Source: Neurospora crassa OR74A
Lineage: Eukaryota > Ascomycota > Sordariomycetes > Sordariales > Sordariaceae
Assembly: GCF_000182925.2 (NCBI RefSeq)
Contig: NC_026501.1
Coordinates: 434,001-498,000, forward strand
DNA length: 64,000 nucleotides
Direction of reading: 5' to 3'
Below the pieces are notes generated by a model. It did not search any database, was not told where the DNA came from, and worked only from the letters and a program-made list of their open reading frames with translations. A program made the translations under genes and the position numbers. This document shows, piece by piece, positions 49,941 through 60,784 of this stretch; the first letter of the stretch is position 1; each line of letters opens with the position of its first letter.

Positions 49941-51683
49941 TCATGCGGCTTCATTGCTGATGGTAACGTTCTCAGATGCCACTTCCTCTTCGGGTTTCTG
50001 CTCGTCTTCCCTATAATGCTCTGCCACAAGGGGCAAAACCCATTCGTTAGTTGAATACCGAATTTATTTTGGGCGGTCGGTAAAGGCAAGTGAGTGGAGT
50101 TAGGACCCTTTCCTGAGAAAGGAGCCGCGGTGGAAAAGAAAGAGGCAAGAAGGTGGGGGGGGGGGGGGGGGGGGGGGGGGGGAAGACCAAAAATCATGTA
50201 GGTAGATACGTACCTCTGATGGAATCAAGGAGTTGGAGAAGAGGCTGTATGAGAAGAAAGAGGGGCACGATCTGCCCGAACCCCATGCTCATCTCATCCT
50301 TGATGTCCTCCGGAAAGGAACGGGTTCTCCCCTCCCCAGAGATTCAACGTGTGGACGAGGAAGACGACAAAATAAAACGATATTGCCGCAAGAGACAGGT
50401 AGGCGGCATAAATCTGTCTCCAGACCCAGACGGTACATGCCGAACCCTTGCATTGGACTTTGGCATGAAAACGGTAGATCGTAGGAAGTACGCCGTAAGA
50501 AGGATAGAGGGAGGACACCGAAAGCCAACTGACAAGCACGGATCCGGAAATATACATCCATACCTTGATGAGCCAGATCCAATTGTCTCCCAGCGGGTAA
50601 GTGTGTTCAGGCTGGACTATCGCAACACCCTGGTAACACAACGCCGGGCAGTTCATGTCAAGGCCATACGTTTTTGATGTGATCCAGCCGGTGTACACAA
50701 GTAAGATGCAAAGGGTGAATACGACAAAAGCCCTCGTCGCTATCGGTAATCGTTCTCGTAGACGCCACCAGAAAGATTGGGGGCTACTATCTTGGTTATT
50801 ATCCGAGGGTGTACTGTGATTCTCCGGGGGTGTATTATTGCCGTAGAACCCCCTTTCCCGCATAAGGCGCCAGGAGATGATTGTGTAGCTGAAGGCGGTT
50901 GTGCTGACGAACACCAGGTTCACGAGCAACTGCAAGTGAAGGACGCTGAGGCTCTTATTGACATAGAGTAGGTAACTTCAGGGTCGCGACGAGATTGAAG
51001 GGCAAGCGCGACAACAGGTTGCTGATCATCTAGACAAATCACCATATCGTAGATAACTCTTGAGATTTTTCCCGTGTGCTTCTCGCCGAGGAGTCTCACA
51101 ATGGGCTTGTTGAGGAACGTAGCCAGTACATTGTCTAGAGTTCGATAGTCGTTGGTCTCCGTTCTTCCAGAGTGGTCGACAGGTGTTAGTAAGGCAAAGA
51201 TAATGCCCAGCAACGCTGTAAGGCTAGCGGAGACCAGGAAAGCAGCGACAACCTGTTAGAAATTCCAATCATTCCGTTAGTTATTCGCCCGAGTTGCTGT
51301 GTAAAGACGCGTTTCCATCCTTCATCTCACTGTCAACCGCAGTTCGGGTGACGATGCATGTCCTGGCGCATCTTGTGGTGTTTTCAACCCACCAAGTTAT
51401 GTCCCTAGAGGTAGCAATAAGCTCGCTAGCAGAGAGTACCCTGTCCAGCGTTGATACGCGTGTTCTCATTTCTTGCATAGGTGCCTGGTAAAACAGAATA
51501 AGACGATTGGGAGAAACTTACACCAAGGCCAGCAATGTCAGGATCAGCCTGGAGTCTAGGGCATGAATCACACGTCCCATAGTGCTCTGCACAGTTCTAC
51601 TGATCTTTTGTGATATTGTAGTAAACATATGGGTTATTGGCGTCCTCCGTAACCCGCCAGCAGCGGATGAAGTACGCGTCCAT
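49941..51683 (-). pseudogene. Seven-hydrophobic-segment membrane protein, paralogue B (pseudogene)
   Basis: Same structure as its neighbours: exons 51683-51522, 51252-50214 and 50020-49941 on the minus strand. All splice sites are intact (GTAAGT..ACAG and GTACGT..GGCAG). Exon 1 has IRCW, NCAEHY, CDSCP and DPDIAGLG, but the Trp codon preceding NCAEHY is TAG (51599-51597). In exon 2 the family sequence changes frame three times, each as if one base were inserted: near 51000, near 50965 and near 50325. After these the frame is restored, so the closing GFGQIV segment and the exon 3 tail (beginning HYREDEQ) still line up with the other copies. The GDQQL motif has drifted to DDQQP. Intron 2 contains a 28-G run (50155-50182), and intron 1 is unusually long at 269 bases. 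Not functional as a full protein. Confidence 0.88.
50155..50182. repeat. 28-base G homopolymer
   Basis: Uninterrupted G-run inside intron 2 of paralogue B (C-run on the coding strand). Its length in the assembly should be treated with care. Confidence 0.85.
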
Positions 51684-52621
51684 GATGGAAAGGCACAGTT
51701 TCTGCTGTCGAAATGCTGCGTTTCTTGAAGGAGGAGAAGTGAAAAAGGGACGAATATAACGGAACCGGTTATTGAAGGGGTTTTAAGATGAAAGACGCTT
51801 GGCCCAGTGATAATTATCATCCAGCTAACCCACCAACCTACCTACCTCAGCCTGTACGAACGACGAGGCACAGCTGAGGGTACCTACCTAGGTAACCATT
51901 CAGTGACGCCAATCGCCACTCAGTCTTCGCGCCACATTGATACTCAGCCCCCAAAAAGGAGCCTACTGTGTAGGAGGAAGGGGAGATAGTACGAGCCCAA
52001 AGGGCGAAATCCAAGTAAGTCGTCGTCATCGTCGTTGTCGTCGCAGGTAGTCCATTCACCGCCCGTGTGACGTGGGCCAGCATATTGCACACTTGTGTAC
52101 CAGATAGTATGGTGATCGTGTTCGGTTCGTGTAGAGGTGATGGCGATGGTGGGGCGAAGAAGAGGCATAACTCAGATCAGTTCACTTGGAGCAGCGTAGC
52201 CCGTCCAAGGCTACCTACAAATGGTAGGTAGGTAGAGGTAGGTACGTACCTTTCTCTTAGGTGGCCCGCCTGACGACTGACGATTCGGGACAGGCAACAC
52301 AGATTAAGTATCCTCACCTTTCCCTCCCTTCCCTTGCTTATCTACTTAAATTTCAGTCTCCTTTGTTTCTTTCAAAGGGGAACAAGAATCGGGCAAGTGA
52401 CGCAACAGCTAGAGGCAGGTTTATGGATCACACCTGTCTGTTGAAACTCTTGATCTTTTGGGGTACTTCCACGGATAAAAGGAGGGATATTGCCACGTTG
52501 TAGTATGAAAAGGCTGATTACGAAATAATAATGTGATATAGGACATATACAACTACCGAGAGGTTCGTAGCCTGGATTGTATTGACCTCGGTTCTTCTTG
52601 CCATTCATACCTCTATGCTTT
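51684..52621. other. Spacer between paralogues B and C
   Basis: Holds ACCT/AGGT arrays at about 51835-51895 and 52205-52252. No gene supported. Confidence 0.5.
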
Positions 52622-54075
52622 CTAAGCCATGTTTGAAGGTGTATCTGATCGCCCTTCAGGCCCGTACTCAACCTCGTGCTCGGTTCTGCCCTCAGTCTGA
52701 GTCCCTCGCTCTACTTGATCTTGCACATCGGTTTCTTCTTCAGTCTCTGCCACAAGGAATGACGTTAGCCTCTCAAATTAGGAGGTTCAGGAAACTGGAG
52801 ACATGCGGGTGTGCCTAGTGTAGGTACGTACCTGAAATGGAATCAAACAGCTGAAGAACAGGCTGAATGAGGAGAAGTATTGGGACGATTTGTCCAAACC
52901 CCCAACTCTCCTCATTTTGGATATCCGCCTCAACATACCAGGCCTGGTTCCGCTCTCGCCAACTCTTTGCGACGCGGTACAAGTAGTAAACGAAGAACGC
53001 ATGAGCCAGCAACAGATTCCCACAAACACCGAATATTTCAAAGAGGTTCGACCTATTCTTCTTGGTGACCTTCTTCTTCTGGAGAAGACAACATCTCTTT
53101 CGTGACATCGCAAGACATTGCGTAAAAGAGATCGTAAGTGTATAGTAAATCGGGATCCAATACTGCGTAGCCCATACCTTTGCTGCCTCGCCCTTTACTG
53201 GGACATTCTTGAAGCACAACGCTGGACAGTTTGGTTCCAGGCCATTGACCCTGGCCGCGATCCAGCCGGTGTAAAGGAGCAACGCCGTCACCGTGAACAT
53301 GAGGATGCTTCGCAACCACATGGACAAATTCACCATGGGTTGTTTGTTCTTCACCCGCCGCGGCGCCACCGCCGGGGATCCTTCCGCGTGATTGGTGGGC
53401 TGCTGCAAATCCATCTTTATCCGCAAGGAAATGACGGCGTAGGCGTAGACGCAGTTACTCAGACATGCCAAGTTCATGACCAACTTCAAGTGGTAAACGC
53501 TGAGACTTTGGTCGCTGTAGAGTTTCTTGAGCGTTGCTACCAACAGGGCGAAGGCGGTTGTAAGTTGTTGATCGCCCAGGCTGAATACCGAATTGTAGCA
53601 TACCAACGCCCAGTGTTCGGCTTTCTTGATCCCAAGTCTTTTCAGGATGGTTTTCCTCACGGCTTTTTCAAGAAGGATGTCTAGACAATCGTGAATGGCA
53701 GTAGCCCTCGGTCGCAGTGCTGCTGCTAATATGGGAAAGATAATGCCCAGTAGAGCGGTAAGGCTAACGGAGACCATGAAGGCAACAAAGACCTAGTTTA
53801 TTGTCGTATTGTCAGCTATCACTCATGTGTTCTGTAAGTGAAGTGACTGACTGAGCATAGCTATTGCACGCTCCGATGTTCTTGCTGTTCATCGACGGGA
53901 GGAAGGGACTTACACCGATCCCCGCTATGTCAGGATCTCCTTGAAGTTTAGGACAAGAGTCACAATGACCATAGTGCTCTGCACAGTTCCACTGGTCGTT
54001 CGTGATATTATAGTAAACACGCGTGTGATTTCCGTCATCTGTCTCCCGCCAGCAACGAATGAATTCGGACTCCAT
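52622..54075 (-). CDS. Seven-hydrophobic-segment membrane protein, paralogue C (intact)
   Basis: Minus-strand exons 54075-53914, 53792-52832 and 52746-52622, with introns of 121 and 85 bases (GTAAGT..CTAG and GTACGT..GGCAG); 415 residues. Exon 1 (54 residues) has FIRCW, QWNCAEHY, CDSCP and ends DPDIAGIG, a small Cys-bearing N-terminus. Exon 2 gives roughly seven hydrophobic segments: VFVAFMVS.., the stretch after SLGDQQL, SVYHLKLVMNL.., LSMWLRSILMF.., YYTLTISFTQC.., IFGVCGNLLLAH.. and GFGQIVPILLLIQ... A CPALCFKN loop lies between the fourth and fifth. Exon 3 is an acidic tail. No stop, frame change or splice defect is visible, so this is the reference copy for the array. The topology resembles a receptor or channel-like membrane protein, but I cannot assign a function or named family. 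Confidence 0.85.
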
Positions 54076-54768
54076 GTTGACTTCGTCGAGGTATGCAGGA
54101 AGGACCGTCAGAATTCCGTAGTTCCCGAAGGTTGAAATGATAGGGGATAGTGAGTAAATACGGAAAGCGATTACCTGATAAACACCCTTCAAATGCACGT
54201 GGGTATGGAAGGAAGCACGCAAACCTACGAATCCCACGTCGAGAAACAAGGCGAAAGGCTGATCATGCGACACTGCCCTTACAATTCAAGTCACCTTTGG
54301 TTTGAATACTACCCTGGACTTACTTGCAGAGCGATCTTCAACCACTTTCAAGATGCCCAGGCGGGGCTGTTGGCCAGGAATAGCATCCGGATGGCTATTG
54401 CCTGTTCCATATATGTAGAATGAAGCCCTGGTGCATGTGCGCAGGACACATTCGATTGTCGTTCATGACCCTGGCTTTCGGGTGATTTGAACCAATCGGA
54501 GTTTCGGAATCCCCTTATCCCTTGTCTCTGCTTTCGTCCGAGGAGGCGCAAGTCTCGAGCTGACAAGCAAACCAGCAATGATCTACTTGATCTACTTCAG
54601 CCTTATTCTCAACCCCCACCGGCCCATACAGGGCCGATGCGCGGTATCGATGAAGCGTTTGGTTGCGATGGTGGTGCCCGGGCAGGTAATGAGGGTATGG
54701 ACAAGTTGGATGCCGATGAAGACAGCCTTCAGTAGAACCGGTGGTGGTCGATAGAAGAGACTGCGCGG
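54076..54768. other. Spacer between paralogues C and D
   Basis: Upstream region of copy C and 3' region of copy D. Short frames only, nothing recognisable. Confidence 0.5.
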
Positions 54769-55012
54769 CTACCACGTCCCTCTAACACGAGACCCTATAC
54801 TCGGGGCCAGGCTGTTCATACTTATGTGGCTGTCCAGACTGGTACCTGAAGCCACGGCACAGATGCTTCCAAATTCTCCAGGCATTATCGCCCCAGTTCT
54901 ATCCTCGGTAGAGGCATCTTTGTAGTGGTCTATGGTTAGGGAAAAAGAAAACGCGTGATTAGCAGGATGTCACCGTAAAAGTATGAAGAGAGGTGGGATT
55001 AAGATGGTCTTT

Positions 55013-55047
<35 letters not shown>

Positions 55048-56547
55048 AGCGAGCACTTACCCTTGAGGGAGTCGAACACTTGTAAAACAAAAAGGATCAA
55101 GAGAAACACAGGGACGATCTGCCCAAACCCCATGGCCTGCTCGGCCTCATATTCCTCCGCTTCCATCTCACGCTGGCCCAGGCGCCTACACTCAACGGCC
55201 CAATAACAGTTCAGACAGAACCAAACTGTGTTTTCGAGAAGCTGACAGAACTTTGAGTTTTTGAGGAGCCAAAGGCGAGAAAGGACGGCTTTGACTGGCC
55301 TCCAAATCCACTTCCTCGTGAATAGAACGGCCGTAGAGCATAACTGTTCTTCTGGATCTCGTAATTGGTTCGTGGAGTGCCGTTGTATAGCAGTAGGAAC
55401 TCTCAATGGCCGGCCATCTTCAAGCACGGTTAGAGGCGCGTCCATCTGATGATACCCGTTGCGGTTCGAAATTCCAAGGCCTGCCGGAGGTCTCTTCTTC
55501 ACTTTCATCAGGAACCATGACCATAGTCTTGTCGCAAGAGTAGCTTGTTCAGTGCGTTCCTCTCTTGATCTAAGCGTGGCTGGGAGCCCCCTTGCATCAA
55601 TGAGTTTTGGACGCAAGTACAGAACCCACCAGGGCCAGATTCTGCCAGTGAGGAATGAGATGTTGTCAAAGATGCCCGTAATGTCAGATGAAAGGATTTG
55701 GAGATAATTCACCACCATCCACTTCCTTCCTTCCCCACCAAAGGGGGAGTTTTCCATCACACACAGCGCGGGACAGCCTTGGGTTTCGTCCCAATCCTCG
55801 CGGGCGGCCGCCCAACTGCTATAGAGTAGCAATATATCCAGGATGTACATCAGCAGCAATCTCAACGTCCATGGTAATCCGTTTCGGAGTCGTTTCCAAG
55901 TGAGGAATGGCTTGGGGTTTTGGGTGTTGAAGGCATCACCATCCTTTGGTTCGTCCATATCCTTCATACTCCAATGGGTAATGGTTGTGTACGTATAGGC
56001 AGCGGAACTGAGAAAGGCTATGTTTATAACGTAGGTGAAGTGGTAGACGCTGAGTGACCGGTCGACGTGGAGCTTTTTGATGGCTGCAATAAGAAGGGCG
56101 ATGGAGGTCACCAGTTGCTGATCTCCCAAGCAGAGGCCCAAGTCGTAACAGATCTTTGCTATCTTGATGGCATTCTGTTCATCCAGTTTCTTGCCGACGA
56201 GTTGACCCAGCCACGGGTGCACTCAGGCGTCGATGCGATTGACAATCCATGATCGCGGATGCACTGATGCTGATAGGATGCAAGCCACACTGACCAAAGC
56301 AGTAATAATGGCAGATATAAACAAGGATACAGTTACCTAGAGGCAGGTATCAGTCTCCATCATATTGCTAGAAACATGATTAGAAAAAAAGACTTACACC
56401 TTGTCCCGCAATGCCAGGGTCTGCTGTCAGCGGGGGACAATCACATATCCAAAAGTTTTCTGCGCAGCTCCACGTGTTGCTCGGAATTTTGTATTCACCA
56501 CCAGTCTCCGGGTCCCAACACCGAAGGATATCTCCGGCGCTCTGCAT
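54769..56547 (-). pseudogene. Seven-hydrophobic-segment membrane protein, paralogue D (in-frame stop)
   Basis: Minus-strand exons 56547-56398, 56336-55061 and 54929-54769, with introns of 62 and 131 bases and good splice sites. Exon 1 encodes ILRCW, SCAENF, CDCPP and DPGIAGQG; it lacks some cysteines of the other copies. Exon 2 is otherwise open for more than 400 codons, with CLGDQQLV, SVYHFTYV, LPWTLRLLL, a CPALC loop and GFGQIVPVF. Exon 3 begins DHYKDAS, matching EHYRED in copy B. A TGA at 56225-56223, about 38 codons into exon 2 after RIDA, interrupts the frame. No alternative splice that skips it is apparent. The central loop is longer than in C. A shortened product starting after the stop would lack the first membrane segment. 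Call: recent pseudogene, unless the stop is read through or is a sequencing error. Confidence 0.72.
55016..55045. repeat. Poly-A tract in intron 2 of paralogue D
   Basis: About 30 A bases on the plus strand (T on the coding strand), just inside the intron near its donor. Confidence 0.85.
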
Positions 56548-56607
56548 GTCGACAAGCAGCAATCTGACGATGATGGCCACTTGTGCAATTAAGTCAGGTA
56601 ACGGTTG

Positions 56608-56654
<47 letters not shown>

Positions 56655-57136
56655 AAGCGGGAGAACAACAGGTTTATTACCGCGGTATGTGAGAAACCGC
56701 ACGCAGATGAAATGGAAGATAAGAAAAAAAGGTTCAAGGGGTACCATAGTCGCCTTGAAGAAGGTCCGCATCAGCGATGTTATATCCATTCCGCTCCGCC
56801 TTCTCTCCTCCATCTTGGTGTACTTCCCATTTCCACCCTGATAAACTTGCTTTCTAAGGCAGGTACTAATGGAAAACACCTGTGAAACCCAACCTATAGC
56901 TGCATCAGCCACATCACAGCTGAGCAGCCCCTTCCTACCTCACAGTATCAACATTGGCGCCACCAGACCCGGGCGGCAACTGATTTGATATCAGGTAGCA
57001 ACATAATAGTAGTACAAAGTCACCTCTGTGATTGGTTCAGACATGGAATTCCAGCTTCTGCTTCTGTCTTCTTTGCTGACGAGAGCCACGACCAGAGGCG
57101 CTGTTAGGGGCTGGGGGCTGGCCCAGAGCCGAGCCG

Positions 57137-57167
<31 letters not shown>

Positions 57168-57909
57168 AGCGCTCGCCGCCGATTGTCGAGGACAGTTTCA
57201 AAGGTCATCAACACCCAGACTTGTGGGACTACCAACCATGATTGACACACAGACACACAGACAGACAAAGAGGCTGTCCAGGTATCAAGGTGAAGTGCCC
57301 CTTGATGGGAATGGAGATCGAAGCGCACTAGGTAAGATGATGTCAGATCACCTACGGTTATGGTAGGGACGAAGGTAGTATGGGATTCGAGCCGCTAACA
57401 TATACACATACAATACACATACTGACAGACACGCTACACACAAAACTTGTACAGCACACACCACCATTTCTAGACCAAAGAGAAAAAAGTAGAGGGAGGG
57501 ACTTAAAGAAAGGTTGTGGTGTGAGAGAAGACATTAAACTAACTTTTTGTCCCATTGCATTGCCTCGCTCTCCCCCCATTCCGTCCCACGTCTAAAGAAC
57601 TCTCTAAAACGCCAAACATGCTACGACGAAAAAAAAGTTTGAGACCGTGGCCGCCACCACCCTTAAAAAAAGTTACATACAAAAATAAAAAAGAAGAGAG
57701 AAACATTGAACTCCGAGATGCAAAGTTGTGGAGGGAAGAGGTATTGGTAGGTAGGAACAAACGAACAAACCCTTGAGGGGAATAAAAAAGGACACAAGAG
57801 AAGAGAACAGAAGAGAAGAGAAGAGAAGAGAGACAACCCCAACCCAAGAATTACTACTCGTCCTCAAATGCAGGGACACATATCAACCAAAGCAATGAAG
57901 AGCCTCCTC
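56548..57909. other. Spacer between paralogue D and the mitochondrial carrier gene
   Basis: Microsatellites only: TG at about 56609-56654, CCTG at about 57139-57167, and GAAGA/GAGAA-type repeats at about 57797-57830. The right part is the probable 3' UTR of the carrier gene. Confidence 0.5.
56609..56654. repeat. (TG)n microsatellite
   Basis: About 22 TG units, located just upstream of the start of paralogue D. Confidence 0.95.
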
Positions 57910-59376
57910 TCAAGCCTCCTCATCCGATTGCTCCTGTTGCTGTCCCTGCTGCGCGAGCTCCTCTCGCTCCTTCATGGCTGCCCGCTCATTCATCCCCCTG
58001 AAGGCCCTCTTTCCGACCTCATAACTGCTAATCATTATGGCACACGCCGGCGCGACCTTGAGAGTGCGCGGTATCCATCCCCTGAAGAGACCGGCGACGC
58101 CTTCCGTGGAGAAAATATGCCACAGCAGTCTTGCCATGTTCCTCTCTTCCGGTCTCACGGCGCTTTTCTCCATCGTCACCGCAATAGCAGCCTTTGTTGC
58201 AGCGCCGGTGTCGCGGTAGACCTGTGTCCTTGTCTTGCCGACATCGAAAGGCATGGTGGCCACGCTGGCGAAGGCTCCGGATAACGCGCCGGCAATGAAG
58301 CTGTCGGTAAAGGTCTCGGCGTGGTTTTCCCTTGATTGAGACCTCCGACGAACTCTGTGGCGCTCTTCAGAATCGAGGTCAAGTGTCCTGCCACGTCCCC
58401 TAGAGCGAGCCTCGCGCGCATCCGTCAACTTTCCTCGAATTGTCTCGTATCCCCACCAATACATGCCGGAAAAGGGTACGTCACGCCAGAGGGTGAGTGT
58501 CAAACCCCTCCAGAGCGAGCGGTAGCCGTGCGCGTAAACCATGTCCTTGATCCCCCTAAAGGTATGAGTGAGGTGTGACCCCGTCGTGCTGCCGGGGGAA
58601 GCCTGCATACGAGTGCGGAATAGCTCGATAGGCCCGACGGCTGTAGCGGCAAGGATGCGAGCGCCCGCACCGGCTACCAGAGCTGCATACTCCTCCTTGA
58701 CGGTTTGCTGGATGGGACTGGAAGGGTTAAAGCGCAGCCACTCGTAGCCGGTGAAGTAGATGATGTTGGCTGGAATGGCCATTAGCAGGGTTGGAGAAAG
58801 CCCCCGCCAGAGCGAGGTAAAGCCTTCGTTGCGGGCGATCTTGCGGAGACCGTCGAGGGTGGAGTTGAAGTTTCGTTGCTTTGTCTCTTCGACTGCGCAG
58901 GGGATAGCACTAGCAGTGATAGCACCAGAGCCGATGCGCGGCCCGGTGGCGACGATGCATCCTTCCGAATTGTTGGCAAAGAAGACTTCGCGGCAGCAGG
59001 CGGTCACGCCGAGGTTCGCGGGGCGAAACGCGGGGTTGGATATTTGTGAGCCGGCTAGTTTCGCAAAGTCGGTAACGGTATGTGCGGTTGGTGACGGCCG
59101 GGTAAAGGATTGGGATTGCCATCGGACTCGCACGACGTCGAGGGGAGTCACGAGCAGGCCGGTGAGTAGACTGCCGGATGTGGCGGAGAGCATCTTTTGG
59201 GCGGCCGTGATCTCGACGGGTTCGTTCGGAGCGGTGTTGTCTTGGGCAACGGTGGGAAAGGCACTCGGGGTCGGAGAGGCGGAAGAGGCGGACGAGGAGG
59301 AGTCATGGCGATGATCTATTATCCTATCGAAGTCGTGACTTGCTGAGGAGTGTGCGCCTTGTAGAATGGAAGCCAT
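57910..59376 (-). CDS. MTM1: Mitochondrial carrier of the Mtm1 / SLC25A39 type
   Basis: Single exon, 488 residues. Three mitochondrial-carrier repeats are visible, with the signatures TPLDVVRVRW, GPIELFRTRM and MPFDVGKTRTQ, each followed by an aromatic/Gly-rich second helix (SLWRGLSPTL, SLWRGLTLTL, GLFRGWIPRT). A long matrix loop in repeat 1 includes the cysteine sequence CCREVFFANNSEGC, typical of the Mtm1/SLC25A39/40 branch. The Ser-rich N-terminal extension of about 60 residues and Gln/Glu-rich tail are usual for filamentous fungi. Mtm1 was first tied to manganese loading of mitochondrial superoxide dismutase, and its human relatives import glutathione into mitochondria; which applies here is not readable from sequence. 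Confidence 0.93.
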   Translation of the reverse strand: MASILQGAHSSASHDFDRIIDHRHDSSSSASSASPTPSAFPTVAQDNTAPNEPVEITAAQKMLSATSGSLLTGLLVTPLDVVRVRWQSQSFTRPSPTAHTVTDFAKLAGSQISNPAFRPANLGVTACCREVFFANNSEGCIVATGPRIGSGAITASAIPCAVEETKQRNFNSTLDGLRKIARNEGFTSLWRGLSPTLLMAIPANIIYFTGYEWLRFNPSSPIQQTVKEEYAALVAGAGARILAATAVGPIELFRTRMQASPGSTTGSHLTHTFRGIKDMVYAHGYRSLWRGLTLTLWRDVPFSGMYWWGYETIRGKLTDAREARSRGRGRTLDLDSEERHRVRRRSQSRENHAETFTDSFIAGALSGAFASVATMPFDVGKTRTQVYRDTGAATKAAIAVTMEKSAVRPEERNMARLLWHIFSTEGVAGLFRGWIPRTLKVAPACAIMISSYEVGKRAFRGMNERAAMKEREELAQQGQQQEQSDEEA

Positions 59377-60784
59377 GGTTGGCAGTTAAGAGTACAGTCT
59401 CGTAAGGCCCCGCGGCCGGCTTTTTGAAGAGGAGCGCGAAGAGCGCCGGCAGTAAAGATGCCTTTGCCTGTCAGATGAAGGAAGAAGGAGACTGCACGGA
59501 TGCTGTGTTTCTGTCGCGATAAGCAAAAGCACGAGCACCAGCAGAGGACAGGACCAGAGGTAGGGATATGAGTGACAACCAACGTCAACAAGATATTGTA
59601 GGTGGTGGATGGGGAGAAGATGGATAATCAAGAGAAGGGATGGGTGGTGTTTGTTGACGGAAGGAGGTTGACGTTGGCCACTCACTCGAGATGGCGGGAG
59701 TGAGTGAGGACTAGGTGGATGGGAATTTGGATGCCCTGCCCTGGGAAAAGTAGGTCGAGCGAAGCCGGAGATACTACCTAGGTATCGACGGGATCGGGGG
59801 TCTGGAAATGTTGCCTCGAGGGGGGCGTTTGCTCCTCGTCATTGACACTGCACACAGAATATTCTGGGTCCCCTGCGCGCACTTGTGCAGCGCTAAAACG
59901 ACTTTTTCTTAGCGCTGAAAAACCCCGCCCCTCTCACTTCCTTTCTCCACCTTAGCTTTCAGTTGACCCGCTCCTTCCCGACCGGCCGAATGCCCAGCTG
60001 CCAACCTCAATGGCTGGTTTCCCGCCAATTGTGGAGATGATGTCATGTCTTGGCTGCTGATGTAAGCAATAACCGTCAAGGTCATCTCTCTTATCAGATC
60101 CTTTTCAGGCTTCCGTTGATAAGCGAGCATCTGATAAGATAAATAGTCTAGACTCTGGCTCGTCTGGAATCTGGACTCACATGGCTCATCCCATCTCCAC
60201 CGCATTGTCCTTGAGGAATAATCATCATCCCTTCTCGGCAATTGGAATGATTGGGTCGCTACCAAGTCCTATAAGACGGAGCTCGTCACCGACAAACCTG
60301 TGTTAAGGCTGAACCACTAATATAAGAGACTCGCCCGCCTTCACGACTCTGGAACTCCTCGTCCGCTGCCGATAGCCGAATCCAATATGGAACGATGACT
60401 TCACCGCCGACACACAACATACAATAGCATACTTTCTTCTTTCCTTTTTTCAGTGGTATATGGTCTTGTGACCCAGTCACAGAAAAATGTCCTCAAATAT
60501 CTTCCACTACTTAACTACACTATGCTACACCCCCTTTCACCTTTTATCCAACATTGACCCAGTTGAAAGGAGTACGCAAAGAAACAGGTAGGTATACTTG
60601 ATCGAGAATAAAGCTCACATACCTAAAAATGAACACCATGAAGAGAAACAACGTGAAGGAAACTTGCAGTGACCCTCTCAACCCTCCCTATTCTTAACGT
60701 CCCTATCCCTGACTCTTTCCTCTTTTGTTCTTTTTTTTCTGTACCCCCTCCCTCCCAAACACACAACCCCCTCCTTAATGCCCT
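59377..60784. other. Spacer, no gene supported
   Basis: Promoter region of the carrier gene on the left and the probable 3' region of the following minus-strand gene on the right. No repeat or RNA structure of note. Confidence 0.5.
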
